From: Pseudomonas sp. FP2196
Lineage (GTDB): Bacteria; Pseudomonadota; Gammaproteobacteria; Pseudomonadales; Pseudomonadaceae
NCBI RefSeq assembly: GCF_030687715.1
Contig: NZ_CP117445.1
Span: 3,709,501 to 3,773,500 of the forward strand
Length of the DNA stretch: 64,000 nt
Reading direction: 5' to 3'
Below, in pieces: positions 34,031 through 41,876 of this stretch (within the stretch, counting starts at the first letter, position 1; each line of letters starts with the position of its first letter). Below the pieces are notes generated by a model. That model saw only the letters and a list, made by a program, of their open reading frames with translations, was not told where the DNA came from and ran no database searches. Made by a program: the position numbers and the translations under genes.

Positions 34031-35839
34031 ATGCCCCATGAAGGCAACCTGTTACAAGCCGCTGTCGTGTTTCTGTTCGCCGCAGTGCTCACCGTGCCAC
34101 TGGCCAAACGTCTGCAATTGGGCGCTGTGCTCGGTTATCTGTTTGCCGGGGTCATCATCGGCCCGTCGGTGCTGGGCCTGATCGGCAATCCGCAGAGCGT
34201 GGCGCATATCTCTGAGCTGGGCGTGGTGTTGCTGCTGTTCATCATCGGCCTTGAGCTGTCGCCACGACGGTTGTGGGTGATGCGCAAATCGGTGTTTGGC
34301 GTGGGTCTGGCGCAGGTGCTGCTGACCGCTTCGGTAATCGGCGTGCTGGCGTTGTCCGTGTTCGGTCAGCCGCTGAACAGCGCGATTGTGCTGGGCCTTG
34401 GCCTTGCGCTGTCGTCCACCGCGTTCGGCCTGCAAAGCCTGGCCGAGCGCAAGGAGCTGACCAGCCCCCACGGACGCCTGGCCTTTGCGATTCTGCTGTT
34501 TCAGGACATCGCGGCGATCCCCTTGATTGCGTTGGTACCGATGCTCGCCGGCGTCGATCACCACACCAGCACCGCCGACGATGTACGTCACAGTTTGCAA
34601 GTGCTCGGCGGCATTGCCGTGGTGGTGATCGGCGGGCGTTATCTGTTGCGTCCGGTGTTCCGCGTGGTGGCGAAAACCGGCTTGCCGGAAGTGTCGACCG
34701 CCACGGCGTTGCTGGTGGTGATCGGCACGGCATGGCTGATGGATCTGGTCGGTGTGTCGATGGCACTCGGTGCGTTTCTGGCCGGTTTGCTGCTCGCGGA
34801 TTCCGAGTATCGCCATGAACTGGAAGCGCAGATCGAACCGTTCAAGGGCCTGTTGCTGGGGTTGTTTTTCATCAGCGTCGGCATGGGTGCCAACCTTGGT
34901 CTGCTGCTCAGTGCGCCGATCACCGTGCTCGGGCTGACGCTGCTGTTGATTGGCTTGAAGCTGCCGCTGCTGTTTGTAGTGGGACGGCTGGCAGGTGGGC
35001 TGAACAAGATCAGCGCCATACGCCTCGGCATCGTGTTGGCAGCGGGCGGTGAATTTGCCTTCGTGGTGTTCAAGATCGGTCGTGATCAGGGTCTGTTCGA
35101 ACCGCGTCTGTACGACTTGCTGGTGCTGACCATCACCCTGTCGATGGCGGTGACACCGTTGTTGCTGTTGATCTGCGCTCGATTGGTCAGCCCCAAGGTG
35201 CAACCGGTGGAAGTGCCGGAGAAGTTCCGCGAGATCGACACCGACGCCCCGCGCGTGGTGATCGCCGGCATGGGGCGGATGGGCCAGATCGTGGCGCGGA
35301 TTCTGCGCGCGCAGAACATCAAGTTCGTCGCGCTGGACACCTCGGTGGAAACCATCGAACTGTCGCGCAGTTTCGGTGGCGTGCCGGTGTTCTACGGCGA
35401 CCCGATGCGCCCGGAAATCCTCAATGCGGCCAAGGTCGGCGAGGCGGAATATTTTGTGATTGCCACGGATGATCCGGAGACCAACATCAAGACCGCCGAG
35501 GTTGTCCGCAAGCTTTACCCACACATGAAAATCATCGCCCGGGCACGTAACCGTCAGCACGTTCACCGCTTGGTGGATGTCGGCGCGGAAGCGATTCGTG
35601 AGACCTATTACTCAAGTCTGGAAATGAGCCGACGCACGCTGGTCGGCCTTGGTCTGACCCAGGCGCAGGCCGATGCGCGAATCAAACGCTTCAAACACCA
35701 TGACGAACAGGTGCTGGAGGCACAACACGCGGTCTACGACGACGCAGCCAAAGTCCTGCAAACCGCCCAGGAAGCCCGGGCGGAACTGGCGCGGTTGTTT
35801 GAATCGGATCAACTGGAAGAGGAATCACGCAAGACCTGA
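34031..35839 (+). CDS. CPA2-family monovalent cation:proton antiporter (Kef-type)
   Basis: A 602-residue protein. About twelve or thirteen membrane segments of the Na+/H+ exchanger domain (residues 5-380, with FIIGLELSPRRLW and FQDIAAIPLIALVPM) are followed by a cytosolic RCK/TrkA-N NAD-binding domain starting VVIAGMGRMGQIVARIL (near residue 415). It resembles KefB/KefC glutathione-gated K+ efflux systems. No KefF/KefG ancillary gene is adjacent, so gating may differ. An AGGAG site sets the ATG at 34031; upstream frame is REPIN sequence. Confidence 0.88.
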   Translation: MPHEGNLLQAAVVFLFAAVLTVPLAKRLQLGAVLGYLFAGVIIGPSVLGLIGNPQSVAHISELGVVLLLFIIGLELSPRRLWVMRKSVFGVGLAQVLLTASVIGVLALSVFGQPLNSAIVLGLGLALSSTAFGLQSLAERKELTSPHGRLAFAILLFQDIAAIPLIALVPMLAGVDHHTSTADDVRHSLQVLGGIAVVVIGGRYLLRPVFRVVAKTGLPEVSTATALLVVIGTAWLMDLVGVSMALGAFLAGLLLADSEYRHELEAQIEPFKGLLLGLFFISVGMGANLGLLLSAPITVLGLTLLLIGLKLPLLFVVGRLAGGLNKISAIRLGIVLAAGGEFAFVVFKIGRDQGLFEPRLYDLLVLTITLSMAVTPLLLLICARLVSPKVQPVEVPEKFREIDTDAPRVVIAGMGRMGQIVARILRAQNIKFVALDTSVETIELSRSFGGVPVFYGDPMRPEILNAAKVGEAEYFVIATDDPETNIKTAEVVRKLYPHMKIIARARNRQHVHRLVDVGAEAIRETYYSSLEMSRRTLVGLGLTQAQADARIKRFKHHDEQVLEAQHAVYDDAAKVLQTAQEARAELARLFESDQLEEESRKT

Positions 35840-35858
35840 TCCTTACTCAAAACCCCAA

Positions 35859-35948
35859 TGTGGGAGCGAGCCTGCTCGCGAAAGTGCTGTGTCAGCCAAC
35901 ACTTCGACAACTGACAGATTGCCTTCGCGAGCAGGCTCGCTCCCACAG
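35859..35948. repeat. REP doublet, family B
   Basis: Arms TGTGGGAGCGAGCCTGCTCG and complement flank about 45 bases, lying between the convergent antiporter and hcnC genes. Confidence 0.9.
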
Positions 35949-35968
35949 GGGATGGTGGTGGACTCAGG

Positions 35969-37228
35969 TCAGGCCATTTCCAGTTCGAGTTCCTGTTTGA
36001 CCGGGGCAGTCTCAAACCGATCCGCCAAAAACGGCGTGATATCCAGCGGCAGCGGCTCGTCGTTGACCAGTTTGTCCAGCAGCACGCCGGTAATCGCCGA
36101 GGTCAGGATCCCGGTGCGGAAGTGCCCGCAGGCATTCAGATAGCCCTCCACCCCACGCATCGGTCCAAGGATCGGCAGCTCATCCGGCGAACCCGGGCGC
36201 AACCCGGCCCAAGTGCGTTTGAGGTTGACGTCTTTGAGCTCCGGCAGACAACGCACCGCGCCCTGCACCAGCCCGGCGATTTCCGGGTAGGTGGTGGTGA
36301 CGTCGAAACCTTTGTCTTCGGTGGTGCTGCCGATCAGGATCTCACCGTTGTCCTTTTGCGCCACGTAGCAGTCGCTGGTGGTCAGGCAACCGTTGAGGAT
36401 TTTCGGCATGCGTTCGGTCAGCAGAATCTGGCCCTTGACCGGCTTCACCGGAATGCGAATGCCGGTGGCCCATTCGCTCAAATCCGCCGCCCAGGCACCC
36501 CCGGCGTTGATCAGTGTCTTGCAGTGGAACACGCCCTGCTCGCTGGTCTGTACGCCGGTCACCCGCGTGCCGTGATGCAACACGCCGGTGACGTTGGTGT
36601 TGACGAAGATGTCGACGCCATTCTGCCGCGCCCCTTCCATGTAGGCATCGGCGAGGCGGAACGGACTGACCTGGTGATCGCAGAGAAACTCCAGCGCCCC
36701 GCGCGCTTCATGGCTGACGCTCGGTTCGGCTTCGCGCAGCGCGGCCTGATCAAGCCAGCGCACTTGATCGCCCAGATGCGGAATGCAGCCGACGATGTGC
36801 TCGGCGTAGAGCCGGTCTTCGTCGTCATAAATCACGAATTTCAGCCCGGTCTTTTCGAACTTGAAATCCATGCCGTGGTTGTCTTTCAACTCACGGTGCA
36901 GCGCCGGGTACAAGGCGTTGGATTGCAAGGCGAAATCGAAAAACGACTCCGGCAGAATGTGCGGTGTGCTGGCGTCCACCGCCACCGCCGCGCCTTGGGT
37001 TTCACGCTTGCGGTTGGCCGACATCATGCGGAAGAAAATCACCCCGCAGCCCAGCCCTACCGACTCGCCGATCGCCCACAAACCACCGGCTGAAGCGCGG
37101 GTCGCGTTGCCCGGGCGCTTGGCGTCGATCAGTGCAACCTTGAGGTCTTTGCGTTTGGACAATTGATAGGCGCAGGACGCCCCGATCACACCGCCACCGG
37201 CGATGATCACGTCGTAGAACTTACTCAT
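35969..37228 (-). CDS. hcnC: Hydrogen cyanide synthase subunit HcnC
   Basis: A 419-residue FAD-dependent amine/amino-acid oxidase of the DAO family. The FAD motif is VIIAGGGVIGASCAYQLSKR; the segment ASAGGLWAIGESVGLGCGVI and the C-terminal GLRPGSPDELPILGP, then GHFRTGI, match HcnC as I remember it from Pseudomonas protegens closely. With HcnA and HcnB it oxidises glycine to HCN and CO2 at the membrane. It overlaps hcnB by 8 bases. The related D-hydroxyproline dehydrogenase subunits are the alternative, but the three-gene order and length favour hcnABC. Confidence 0.85.
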   Translation of the reverse strand: MSKFYDVIIAGGGVIGASCAYQLSKRKDLKVALIDAKRPGNATRASAGGLWAIGESVGLGCGVIFFRMMSANRKRETQGAAVAVDASTPHILPESFFDFALQSNALYPALHRELKDNHGMDFKFEKTGLKFVIYDDEDRLYAEHIVGCIPHLGDQVRWLDQAALREAEPSVSHEARGALEFLCDHQVSPFRLADAYMEGARQNGVDIFVNTNVTGVLHHGTRVTGVQTSEQGVFHCKTLINAGGAWAADLSEWATGIRIPVKPVKGQILLTERMPKILNGCLTTSDCYVAQKDNGEILIGSTTEDKGFDVTTTYPEIAGLVQGAVRCLPELKDVNLKRTWAGLRPGSPDELPILGPMRGVEGYLNACGHFRTGILTSAITGVLLDKLVNDEPLPLDITPFLADRFETAPVKQELELEMA

Positions 37229-38630
37229 GGGAAGCGGCCTCCGCGCCGACATTCTGGAATGCAGAAAAAGGGATCGGATCAATCGGAAAACGCGGGCGCA
37301 ACCAACCGACATCCTTGCGCCCGGTGACCTGGCGCAAACGGTCGCTGCAATAGCCGACGCACATGCGCCCCTGGCAATCGCCCATGCTCACGCGGGTGCG
37401 CATTTTCAGGCTGGCGATGTCTTGCACGCCTTGCTCCAGGGCCCGGTCGATATCGGCGCGGGTCGCGTGCTCGCAGCGGCAGATCACCGTGTCGGCGGCC
37501 GGCAATGCGGTCTGGCCGACGCCGCGTTCGGTGTAGCGATCCACCGCCGCGCGGAAACGCACGATGGATTTCAGTTTGCCCAAATACCGGTCGCGGCGTA
37601 CCTGAGCCAGTTCCTCTTCGAGCACACCACGTTGCAGCAGAATCGACGTCGCCGCGATCTTGCCGGCGAGCATCGCCGCTTCACCGCCGCGAATCCCGCC
37701 CATGTCACCGGCCAGATGCACGTGGTGCTCGTTGCTTTGCTGCCAGATGTTCGAATTGGCGCGCAGATAGCCGTCATCGCTGAAGCCGTGATCCAGGCCC
37801 ATCTGCTGGCTCAGTTGCGTGCGCGGAATAAAGCCGTAACCGACCGCCAGGGTCTTCGCTTCAAAGCGTTCGACGCGGGACAGGTCGGGCTCCCAGGTGT
37901 CAGAGTACGGTGCGACGCTGACGCTTTTCAACTCGCCCTCGCCGTGGGCTTCGACCACGCCCCAGCCGTAGTTCATCGCGATGCCGTGCAGTTTCAGGTA
38001 GGCGAGCATGCTCAAGCCGTCGAGGAACAGTTGCGGCTTGTTCAGCAGCGCCAGACTTTCGCGGGCAATCTTGCCGAACGCGCACGCCTCATATACGCCC
38101 GCAACTTTGACGCCCGACGCGTGCAGTTGCGTCGCCACCAACGGCAACAACGGCCCGGTGCCGGCAATGATCACAGGCCCTTGCGGCTTGACCACGCCAC
38201 TCTTGATTTGCAGTTGCAGGCCGCCAAGCAGGATCACCCCCGGCAAGGTCCAGCCGGGAAACGGCACGCTGCGTTCATGGCAACCGGCGGACAGCAACAA
38301 GTGCGAATACGCGATCTCGTGCAGTTGCTCATCGCCGTCCAGCACCACCAGCGCCCGAGTGCCCTCGGCGCCGACCACGCGATGATTCAGGTGCACGTCG
38401 ATCAGCCCGGACTGCTCCTGAAATTCGCCGTGCAGTTTGCCCAGCGCTTCGGAGTAACGCGGCCCCAGATAATCCAGTTGCACGCCATCACGCAGCGGCC
38501 CGCGATAGACCACGCCGCCCAAGCGCGAGGCTTCTTCCAGCAATGTGCAGCGCACACCGTGGCGCGCCAGTTCGATGGCTGCCGCCATCCCCGCCGGCCC
38601 ACCGCCGACGATCACCGGTTGCAGACTCAT
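37221..38630 (-). CDS. hcnB: Hydrogen cyanide synthase subunit HcnB
   Basis: A 469-residue pyridine nucleotide-disulfide-type flavoprotein. It has the N-terminal FAD motif PVIVGGGPAGMAAAIELARHG and a second nucleotide motif IIAGTGPLLPLVATQL. The C-terminal BFD-like [2Fe-2S] domain has cysteines in VICRCEH and GDCQGRMCVGYC. It passes electrons from glycine oxidation in the HCN synthase complex. It overlaps hcnA by 4 bases (ATGA-type) and hcnC by 8, so all three are translationally coupled. Confidence 0.85.
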   Translation of the reverse strand: MSLQPVIVGGGPAGMAAAIELARHGVRCTLLEEASRLGGVVYRGPLRDGVQLDYLGPRYSEALGKLHGEFQEQSGLIDVHLNHRVVGAEGTRALVVLDGDEQLHEIAYSHLLLSAGCHERSVPFPGWTLPGVILLGGLQLQIKSGVVKPQGPVIIAGTGPLLPLVATQLHASGVKVAGVYEACAFGKIARESLALLNKPQLFLDGLSMLAYLKLHGIAMNYGWGVVEAHGEGELKSVSVAPYSDTWEPDLSRVERFEAKTLAVGYGFIPRTQLSQQMGLDHGFSDDGYLRANSNIWQQSNEHHVHLAGDMGGIRGGEAAMLAGKIAATSILLQRGVLEEELAQVRRDRYLGKLKSIVRFRAAVDRYTERGVGQTALPAADTVICRCEHATRADIDRALEQGVQDIASLKMRTRVSMGDCQGRMCVGYCSDRLRQVTGRKDVGWLRPRFPIDPIPFSAFQNVGAEAASHE

Positions 38631-38941
38631 ACGACCTCCTGCGCGGCGACACGGTTGACCTGGGTTTCGATCTGCATGCCGTCACGCACCACGGTCTGGC
38701 AGGCGCGGCGCTTGTGGCGGCCATTGATTTTCACCAGACAGCACTGGCACACGCCCATGCCGCAGTAGGCGCCGCTGATCTGGTCATGATCGTTGCGCGC
38801 AATCTGCCGCACGCCGAGGGATTGAATAACGCTGAGGACGGTTTCGCCGATGGCGGCGGTGACCGGCTGGCCGTTGATGTGGACGGTCATATCCGCCTGC
38901 GCCAAAGGCTGGATATCGAAGGTTCGTTCTAGGCAGTGCAT
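38627..38941 (-). CDS. hcnA: Hydrogen cyanide synthase subunit HcnA
   Basis: A 104-residue ferredoxin-like [2Fe-2S] protein with the plant-type cluster AYCGMGVCQCC and a distal Cys in RRACQTVV. The start MHCLERTF at 38941 gives the 104-residue HcnA length; an ATG 12 bases upstream (MNTAMHC) overlaps the GGA motif of the ribosome site, so it is less likely. It is the first gene of the operon. HCN synthesis in pseudomonads is controlled by ANR and GacA/Rsm; the Rsm-like motif is visible here. Confidence 0.82.
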   Translation of the reverse strand: MHCLERTFDIQPLAQADMTVHINGQPVTAAIGETVLSVIQSLGVRQIARNDHDQISGAYCGMGVCQCCLVKINGRHKRRACQTVVRDGMQIETQVNRVAAQEVV

Positions 38942-38949
38942 TGCGGTGT

Positions 38950-38960
38950 TCATCCGTGAA
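38950..38960 (-). promoter_or_regulatory. RsmA/CsrA-like GGA motif at the hcnA ribosome site
   Basis: On the minus strand TTCACGGATGA matches the A(N)GGA core recognised by RsmA/RsmE and closely resembles the published hcnA site of Pseudomonas protegens. A second GGA (AAGGAG, 38983-38988) lies 30 bases upstream. Repression by Rsm proteins and relief by GacA-dependent small RNAs is the known mechanism in relatives. Confidence 0.65.
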
Positions 38961-39099
38961 GATTCAGTTGAGGTTGTGTCAGCTCCTTGCTGCACTACAC
39001 CGTATCGACGCATTTATGGCTGTGATTGGAGCGTCGACGCGGGTACTTCGTCAGCGCAACGAGGTGCGCGAGAAGCACTGTAGTTCATACCTCAGCAAA

Positions 39100-39153
39100 G
39101 GCCTGGATCATTTACGTTAGGTGATAGCGCTAACGGAAATATTGATCCAGGCC
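39100..39153. promoter_or_regulatory. Nested palindrome upstream of hcnA
   Basis: The outer arms GCCTGGATCA (39101-39110) and TGATCCAGGC (39143-39152) enclose inner arms CGTTAG (39115-39120) and CTAACG (39130-39135). It lies between the stop of the upstream membrane-protein gene and the hcnA promoter region. Read on the minus strand, CTGGC-CTGG-ATCAA is a half-degenerate ANR/FNR-like site. It may be a terminator without a T run, an operator, or both. Confidence 0.45.
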
Positions 39154-39179
39154 AGTGAAACAGTCGGATTGTTTAACGA

Positions 39180-39728
39180 TCAGTTGGAGAACACGAACCG
39201 GCCTTTGATCTTTTTCGAGCCAATCAAGGCGAGATCCGGGAACAACAGCGATTTGACCCAAGCGGCGTAGAACATCATAGCCAGCGTGAAAACCACGCCG
39301 AGCACAGTCGACACCGGCTCTTCGCTGTAGCCTACAAACATGCGCGGAACCTGGCTGATCGTGAAGGTGACATAGATCGTGTAAACCACCGCGATCCCCT
39401 TGTAGAAGCCCCACGCAAACAAGAGTGGAATAACGCCGATAATCAGCATCATGGCCAAAGCCATAGCAATGCCACCATCGTTGATTTGAACCAATCCAGC
39501 CAGCATACCGATAAGCCCCAGAATGCCCGTCAGCACCACCAGGAAGGTCACTTTGCCTGAATGTCGTTTTCTGAGGATCGGGTCCGGCCGCCCCCCGATC
39601 CACGCCGCCAACACTCGATCCTTGACCTTGCCACCGGAAAGCGCGTTGAAGGTTTCAGTCTTGGACCGGCCGGCGTCGAGCATCTCGACCAGTTGCCGCT
39701 TGATTTCCCGCTTGTTCAACTTATTCAT
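39180..39728 (-). CDS. Membrane protein of unknown function
   Basis: A 182-residue protein. A charged helical N-terminus (NKREIKRQLVEMLDAGRSKTET, residues 5-26) is followed by four or five membrane segments (VTFLVVLTGILGLIGMLAGLV onward) and a C-terminal KKIKGRFVFSN. The N-terminal helix-turn-helix-like region may be a small regulatory or interaction domain. The internal ATG at 39728 is preferred; the longer frame has no ribosome site. A terminator upstream separates it from the 24-residue peptide gene. Confidence 0.65.
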   Translation of the reverse strand: MNKLNKREIKRQLVEMLDAGRSKTETFNALSGGKVKDRVLAAWIGGRPDPILRKRHSGKVTFLVVLTGILGLIGMLAGLVQINDGGIAMALAMMLIIGVIPLLFAWGFYKGIAVVYTIYVTFTISQVPRMFVGYSEEPVSTVLGVVFTLAMMFYAAWVKSLLFPDLALIGSKKIKGRFVFSN

Positions 39729-39794
39729 CCTTAAACGTGCGAGCAACGGCCGACCCGTTGCCGCCGGCGATTCTCGCCGTTGACCCTGCAGAAA

Positions 39795-39830
39795 GCAAAA
39801 AGCCGCTACCACCCGAGGGTGGTAGCGGCC
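39795..39830 (-). terminator. Rho-independent terminator after the small peptide gene
   Basis: A GC-rich stem, GCCGCTACCACCC / GGGTGGTAGCGGC with a 3-base loop, is followed on the minus strand by a T run (AAAAA on the plus strand). It ends the operon of the 313-residue membrane protein and the 24-residue peptide. Confidence 0.92.
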
Positions 39831-39854
39831 GAGGCATCCGCCCCAATAGAGCAA

Positions 39855-39929
39855 TCAGTGCACGAAAAGGGCGATCAGGATGATGATCGGGATCGGTACG
39901 CCGAGGAAAAACAGCAGTAATGAGCGCAT
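39855..39929 (-). CDS. 24-residue hydrophobic membrane peptide
   Basis: A short frame beginning MRSLLLFFLGVP and ending LIALFVH encodes a single membrane helix. AAGGAG lies 7 bases upstream of the ATG, and a strong terminator follows 25 bases after the stop. It sits 15 bases after the 313-residue membrane protein gene on the same strand. The ribosome site, terminator and uniform hydrophobicity make it a likely real small protein. Similar tiny proteins are often predicted in Proteobacteria but are rarely annotated; function unknown. Confidence 0.72.
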   Translation of the reverse strand: MRSLLLFFLGVPIPIIILIALFVH

Positions 39930-39944
39930 GGTGATTCTCCTTGT

Positions 39945-40886
39945 TTAACGAACTGGAGGCAGAGTGGACGAGGTGGTGTAAGTGTCGACTTCGACGTACT
40001 CGATCGCATCCCGACGACGACCGCCGAAGGTGGCTGCGAGGCTGGCGAAGAAAGCACCGGCCAACAGCGCAATGAACATCCACAGCGAAGTCCAGGCGGC
40101 GACTTTCGCAGCGGTGTCAGCCGCTTGTTGGGCTTTCACTTTGGCGTCCGCGATAGCTTTCTGAGTGCGGGCGTAGACTTCATCGACGCGACGTTCAGCG
40201 TCGGCCTGACTCAGGTTGGTCCGTTGCGCTACCAGTTGCGCGAGGTAGGTACGGTCTTCAGCGCTGAGCTGACCATTGGCCAGGCTCTGAGCGAAGATTC
40301 GCGCTACCGCACCATGGGCCGCATCATCACTGACGGACGCTGGGCGGTCATCGCGGAACAGGCTATCGATGAAATAACCGTACTGATTGCTGTCAGTGTT
40401 CGCTGCAGCGGAACCGGCCGCTTGGGTCACAGCGCTCGCTGCGCCGCCAGCGATACTGGCACCGGCCTGCACGCCGCCGCTGATCACGCTGCTGACCGAG
40501 CCGACCACCAGAATCGCGGTCACCAGTGTGGCCACGCACCACGCCAGGAACCCATGGGCGGTGTCGCGGAAATACACTTCGTCACCGTGCATGTTCGCCC
40601 ACTTCACCCGCAGGCGACCGGCAATGTAACCGCCCAGCCCGGAAGCGATGATCTGCGTCGCTGCCAGCCAGACAATCGTTGAAATGCCCAGGCCCTTGGC
40701 GCTGACGCCCTCCCCGGCCCACGGTGAAACCGCAGAGAATCCCAAACCGAAGCCGAGCAGCACCAAAATCATCGACAGTGCCGCGGCCGCCGCTGCACCC
40801 GCGAAGATCGCGCCCCAGGACACGCCTGAGACGTTGCTCGACTCTCCTTCGTAGGCAGGATAAAACCCATCAGAGGATCTATTCAT
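39945..40886 (-). CDS. Gly/Ala-rich membrane protein of unknown function
   Basis: A 313-residue protein. The N-terminal membrane helices read SWGAIFAGAAAAAALSMILVLLGFGLGF and STIVWLAATQIIASGLGGYIAGRL (given here only as family description). A third helix and a long Ala/Gln-rich helical region (residues about 205-270, with QADAERRVDEVYARTQKAIADAK, possibly a coiled coil) precede a final membrane helix and a charged tail. The start beginning MNRSSDGF is chosen. Cotranscribed with the 24-residue peptide. Such proteins are often osmotic or envelope-stress induced, which is only a guess here. Confidence 0.7.
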   Translation of the reverse strand: MNRSSDGFYPAYEGESSNVSGVSWGAIFAGAAAAAALSMILVLLGFGLGFSAVSPWAGEGVSAKGLGISTIVWLAATQIIASGLGGYIAGRLRVKWANMHGDEVYFRDTAHGFLAWCVATLVTAILVVGSVSSVISGGVQAGASIAGGAASAVTQAAGSAAANTDSNQYGYFIDSLFRDDRPASVSDDAAHGAVARIFAQSLANGQLSAEDRTYLAQLVAQRTNLSQADAERRVDEVYARTQKAIADAKVKAQQAADTAAKVAAWTSLWMFIALLAGAFFASLAATFGGRRRDAIEYVEVDTYTTSSTLPPVR

Positions 40887-41192
40887 TGTTGTAGTGCTCC
40901 AGGCATGAAAAATGGTGTTACAACTCGTCACACTACGAATTGCAGCGACCGTGCCAGACGCCAGAATTAAATAAATGATCAGATTTCAACGACTTAGAAA
41001 AGATGAACTTCTTAGGACGTTGCAATTTGCAAAGTGCGGCTGATTTCAGCGGGTTTTATGCATTGGCATCGATTGCCGCAGGCGCCGACCTTTGCGGGTG
41101 CCATCGCCCCAAGATGAAAGTTAATTTAAAGCGTCACGGAAAATTCTTGGCAAAATGCTGCCATTCCGTTTGAACCGATCAAGGCCTGCCCT
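40887..41192. promoter_or_regulatory. Divergent intergenic region before the two-component system
   Basis: It is AT-rich near 40950-41040, where the promoters of the membrane-protein operon and of the response regulator must lie. I looked for an AlgU (GAACTT/TCTGA) promoter; a GAACTT hexamer is present at 41008-41013 on the plus strand, without a matching -10. Nothing else could be supported. Confidence 0.35.
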
Positions 41193-41876
41193 ATGACTCG
41201 CATATTGACCATCGAAGACGACGCCGTGACCGCCCGTGAAATCGTCGCCGAACTCAGCAGCCACGGCCTCGACGTGGATTGGGTCGACAATGGCCGCGAA
41301 GGCCTCGACCGCGCCGTGAGCGGCAACTACGACCTGATCACCCTCGACCGCATGCTGCCGGAGCTCGACGGTCTGGCCATCGTCACCACCCTGCGCACCA
41401 TGGGCGTGGCCACGCCGATCCTGATGATCAGCGCCCTCTCCGATGTCGACGAGCGCGTGCGCGGCTTGCGTGCCGGTGGCGATGATTACCTGACCAAACC
41501 CTTCGCCACCGACGAGATGGCCGCGCGGGTCGAAGTGTTGCTGCGCCGCCAGAACAGCGGCGCCACCCAGGCGACGACGTTGCAGGTGGCGGATCTCGAG
41601 CTGGATCTGATCAGCCACGAGGCACGCCGCGCCGAGCAGGTGCTGACGTTGCTGCCGACCGAATACAAACTGCTGGAATTCCTGATGCGCAACAGTGGGC
41701 AGATTCTGTCGCGGATGATGATTTTCGAAGAGGTCTGGGGTTATCACTTCGACCCCGGCACCAACCTGATCGACGTGCACATCGGCCGCCTGCGCAAAAA
41801 AATCGACGCGGCGGGCAACGTTCCGCTTATTCGCACGGTACGGGGCTCGGGCTATGTCATTGCCGAACCCGTCTGA
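41193..41876 (+). CDS. OmpR-family response regulator
   Basis: A 227-residue response regulator. The receiver domain (residues 1-118) has acidic residues at IEDDAV, the phospho-acceptor in LITLDRMLPELDG and the switch lysine in YLTKPF. The DNA-binding winged helix (about 130-225) has LPTEYKLLEFLMRNSGQILSR and VHIGRLRKKIDA. The acceptor context LDRMLP (Arg after Asp) is less common than LD(L/V)MLP. The gene overlaps its kinase by 23 bases. The signal is unknown. Confidence 0.92.
   Translation: MTRILTIEDDAVTAREIVAELSSHGLDVDWVDNGREGLDRAVSGNYDLITLDRMLPELDGLAIVTTLRTMGVATPILMISALSDVDERVRGLRAGGDDYLTKPFATDEMAARVEVLLRRQNSGATQATTLQVADLELDLISHEARRAEQVLTLLPTEYKLLEFLMRNSGQILSRMMIFEEVWGYHFDPGTNLIDVHIGRLRKKIDAAGNVPLIRTVRGSGYVIAEPV

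Noticed and set aside
34052..35566. A 504-codon minus-strand frame inside the Kef-type antiporter
   Set aside because: His/Gln-rich antisense product of membrane-protein codons; no start signal.
35969..38941. D-hydroxyproline dehydrogenase (lhp) operon instead of hcnABC
   Set aside because: The families are related, but no hydroxyproline epimerase, deaminase or transporter gene is adjacent, HcnA length and the Rsm-like leader fit hcnA, and the HcnC sequence closely resembles remembered HcnC. An alignment would settle it.
41008..41040. AlgU-type promoter before the response regulator
   Set aside because: GAACTT is present but no TCTGA-like -10 occurs at 16-17 bases.
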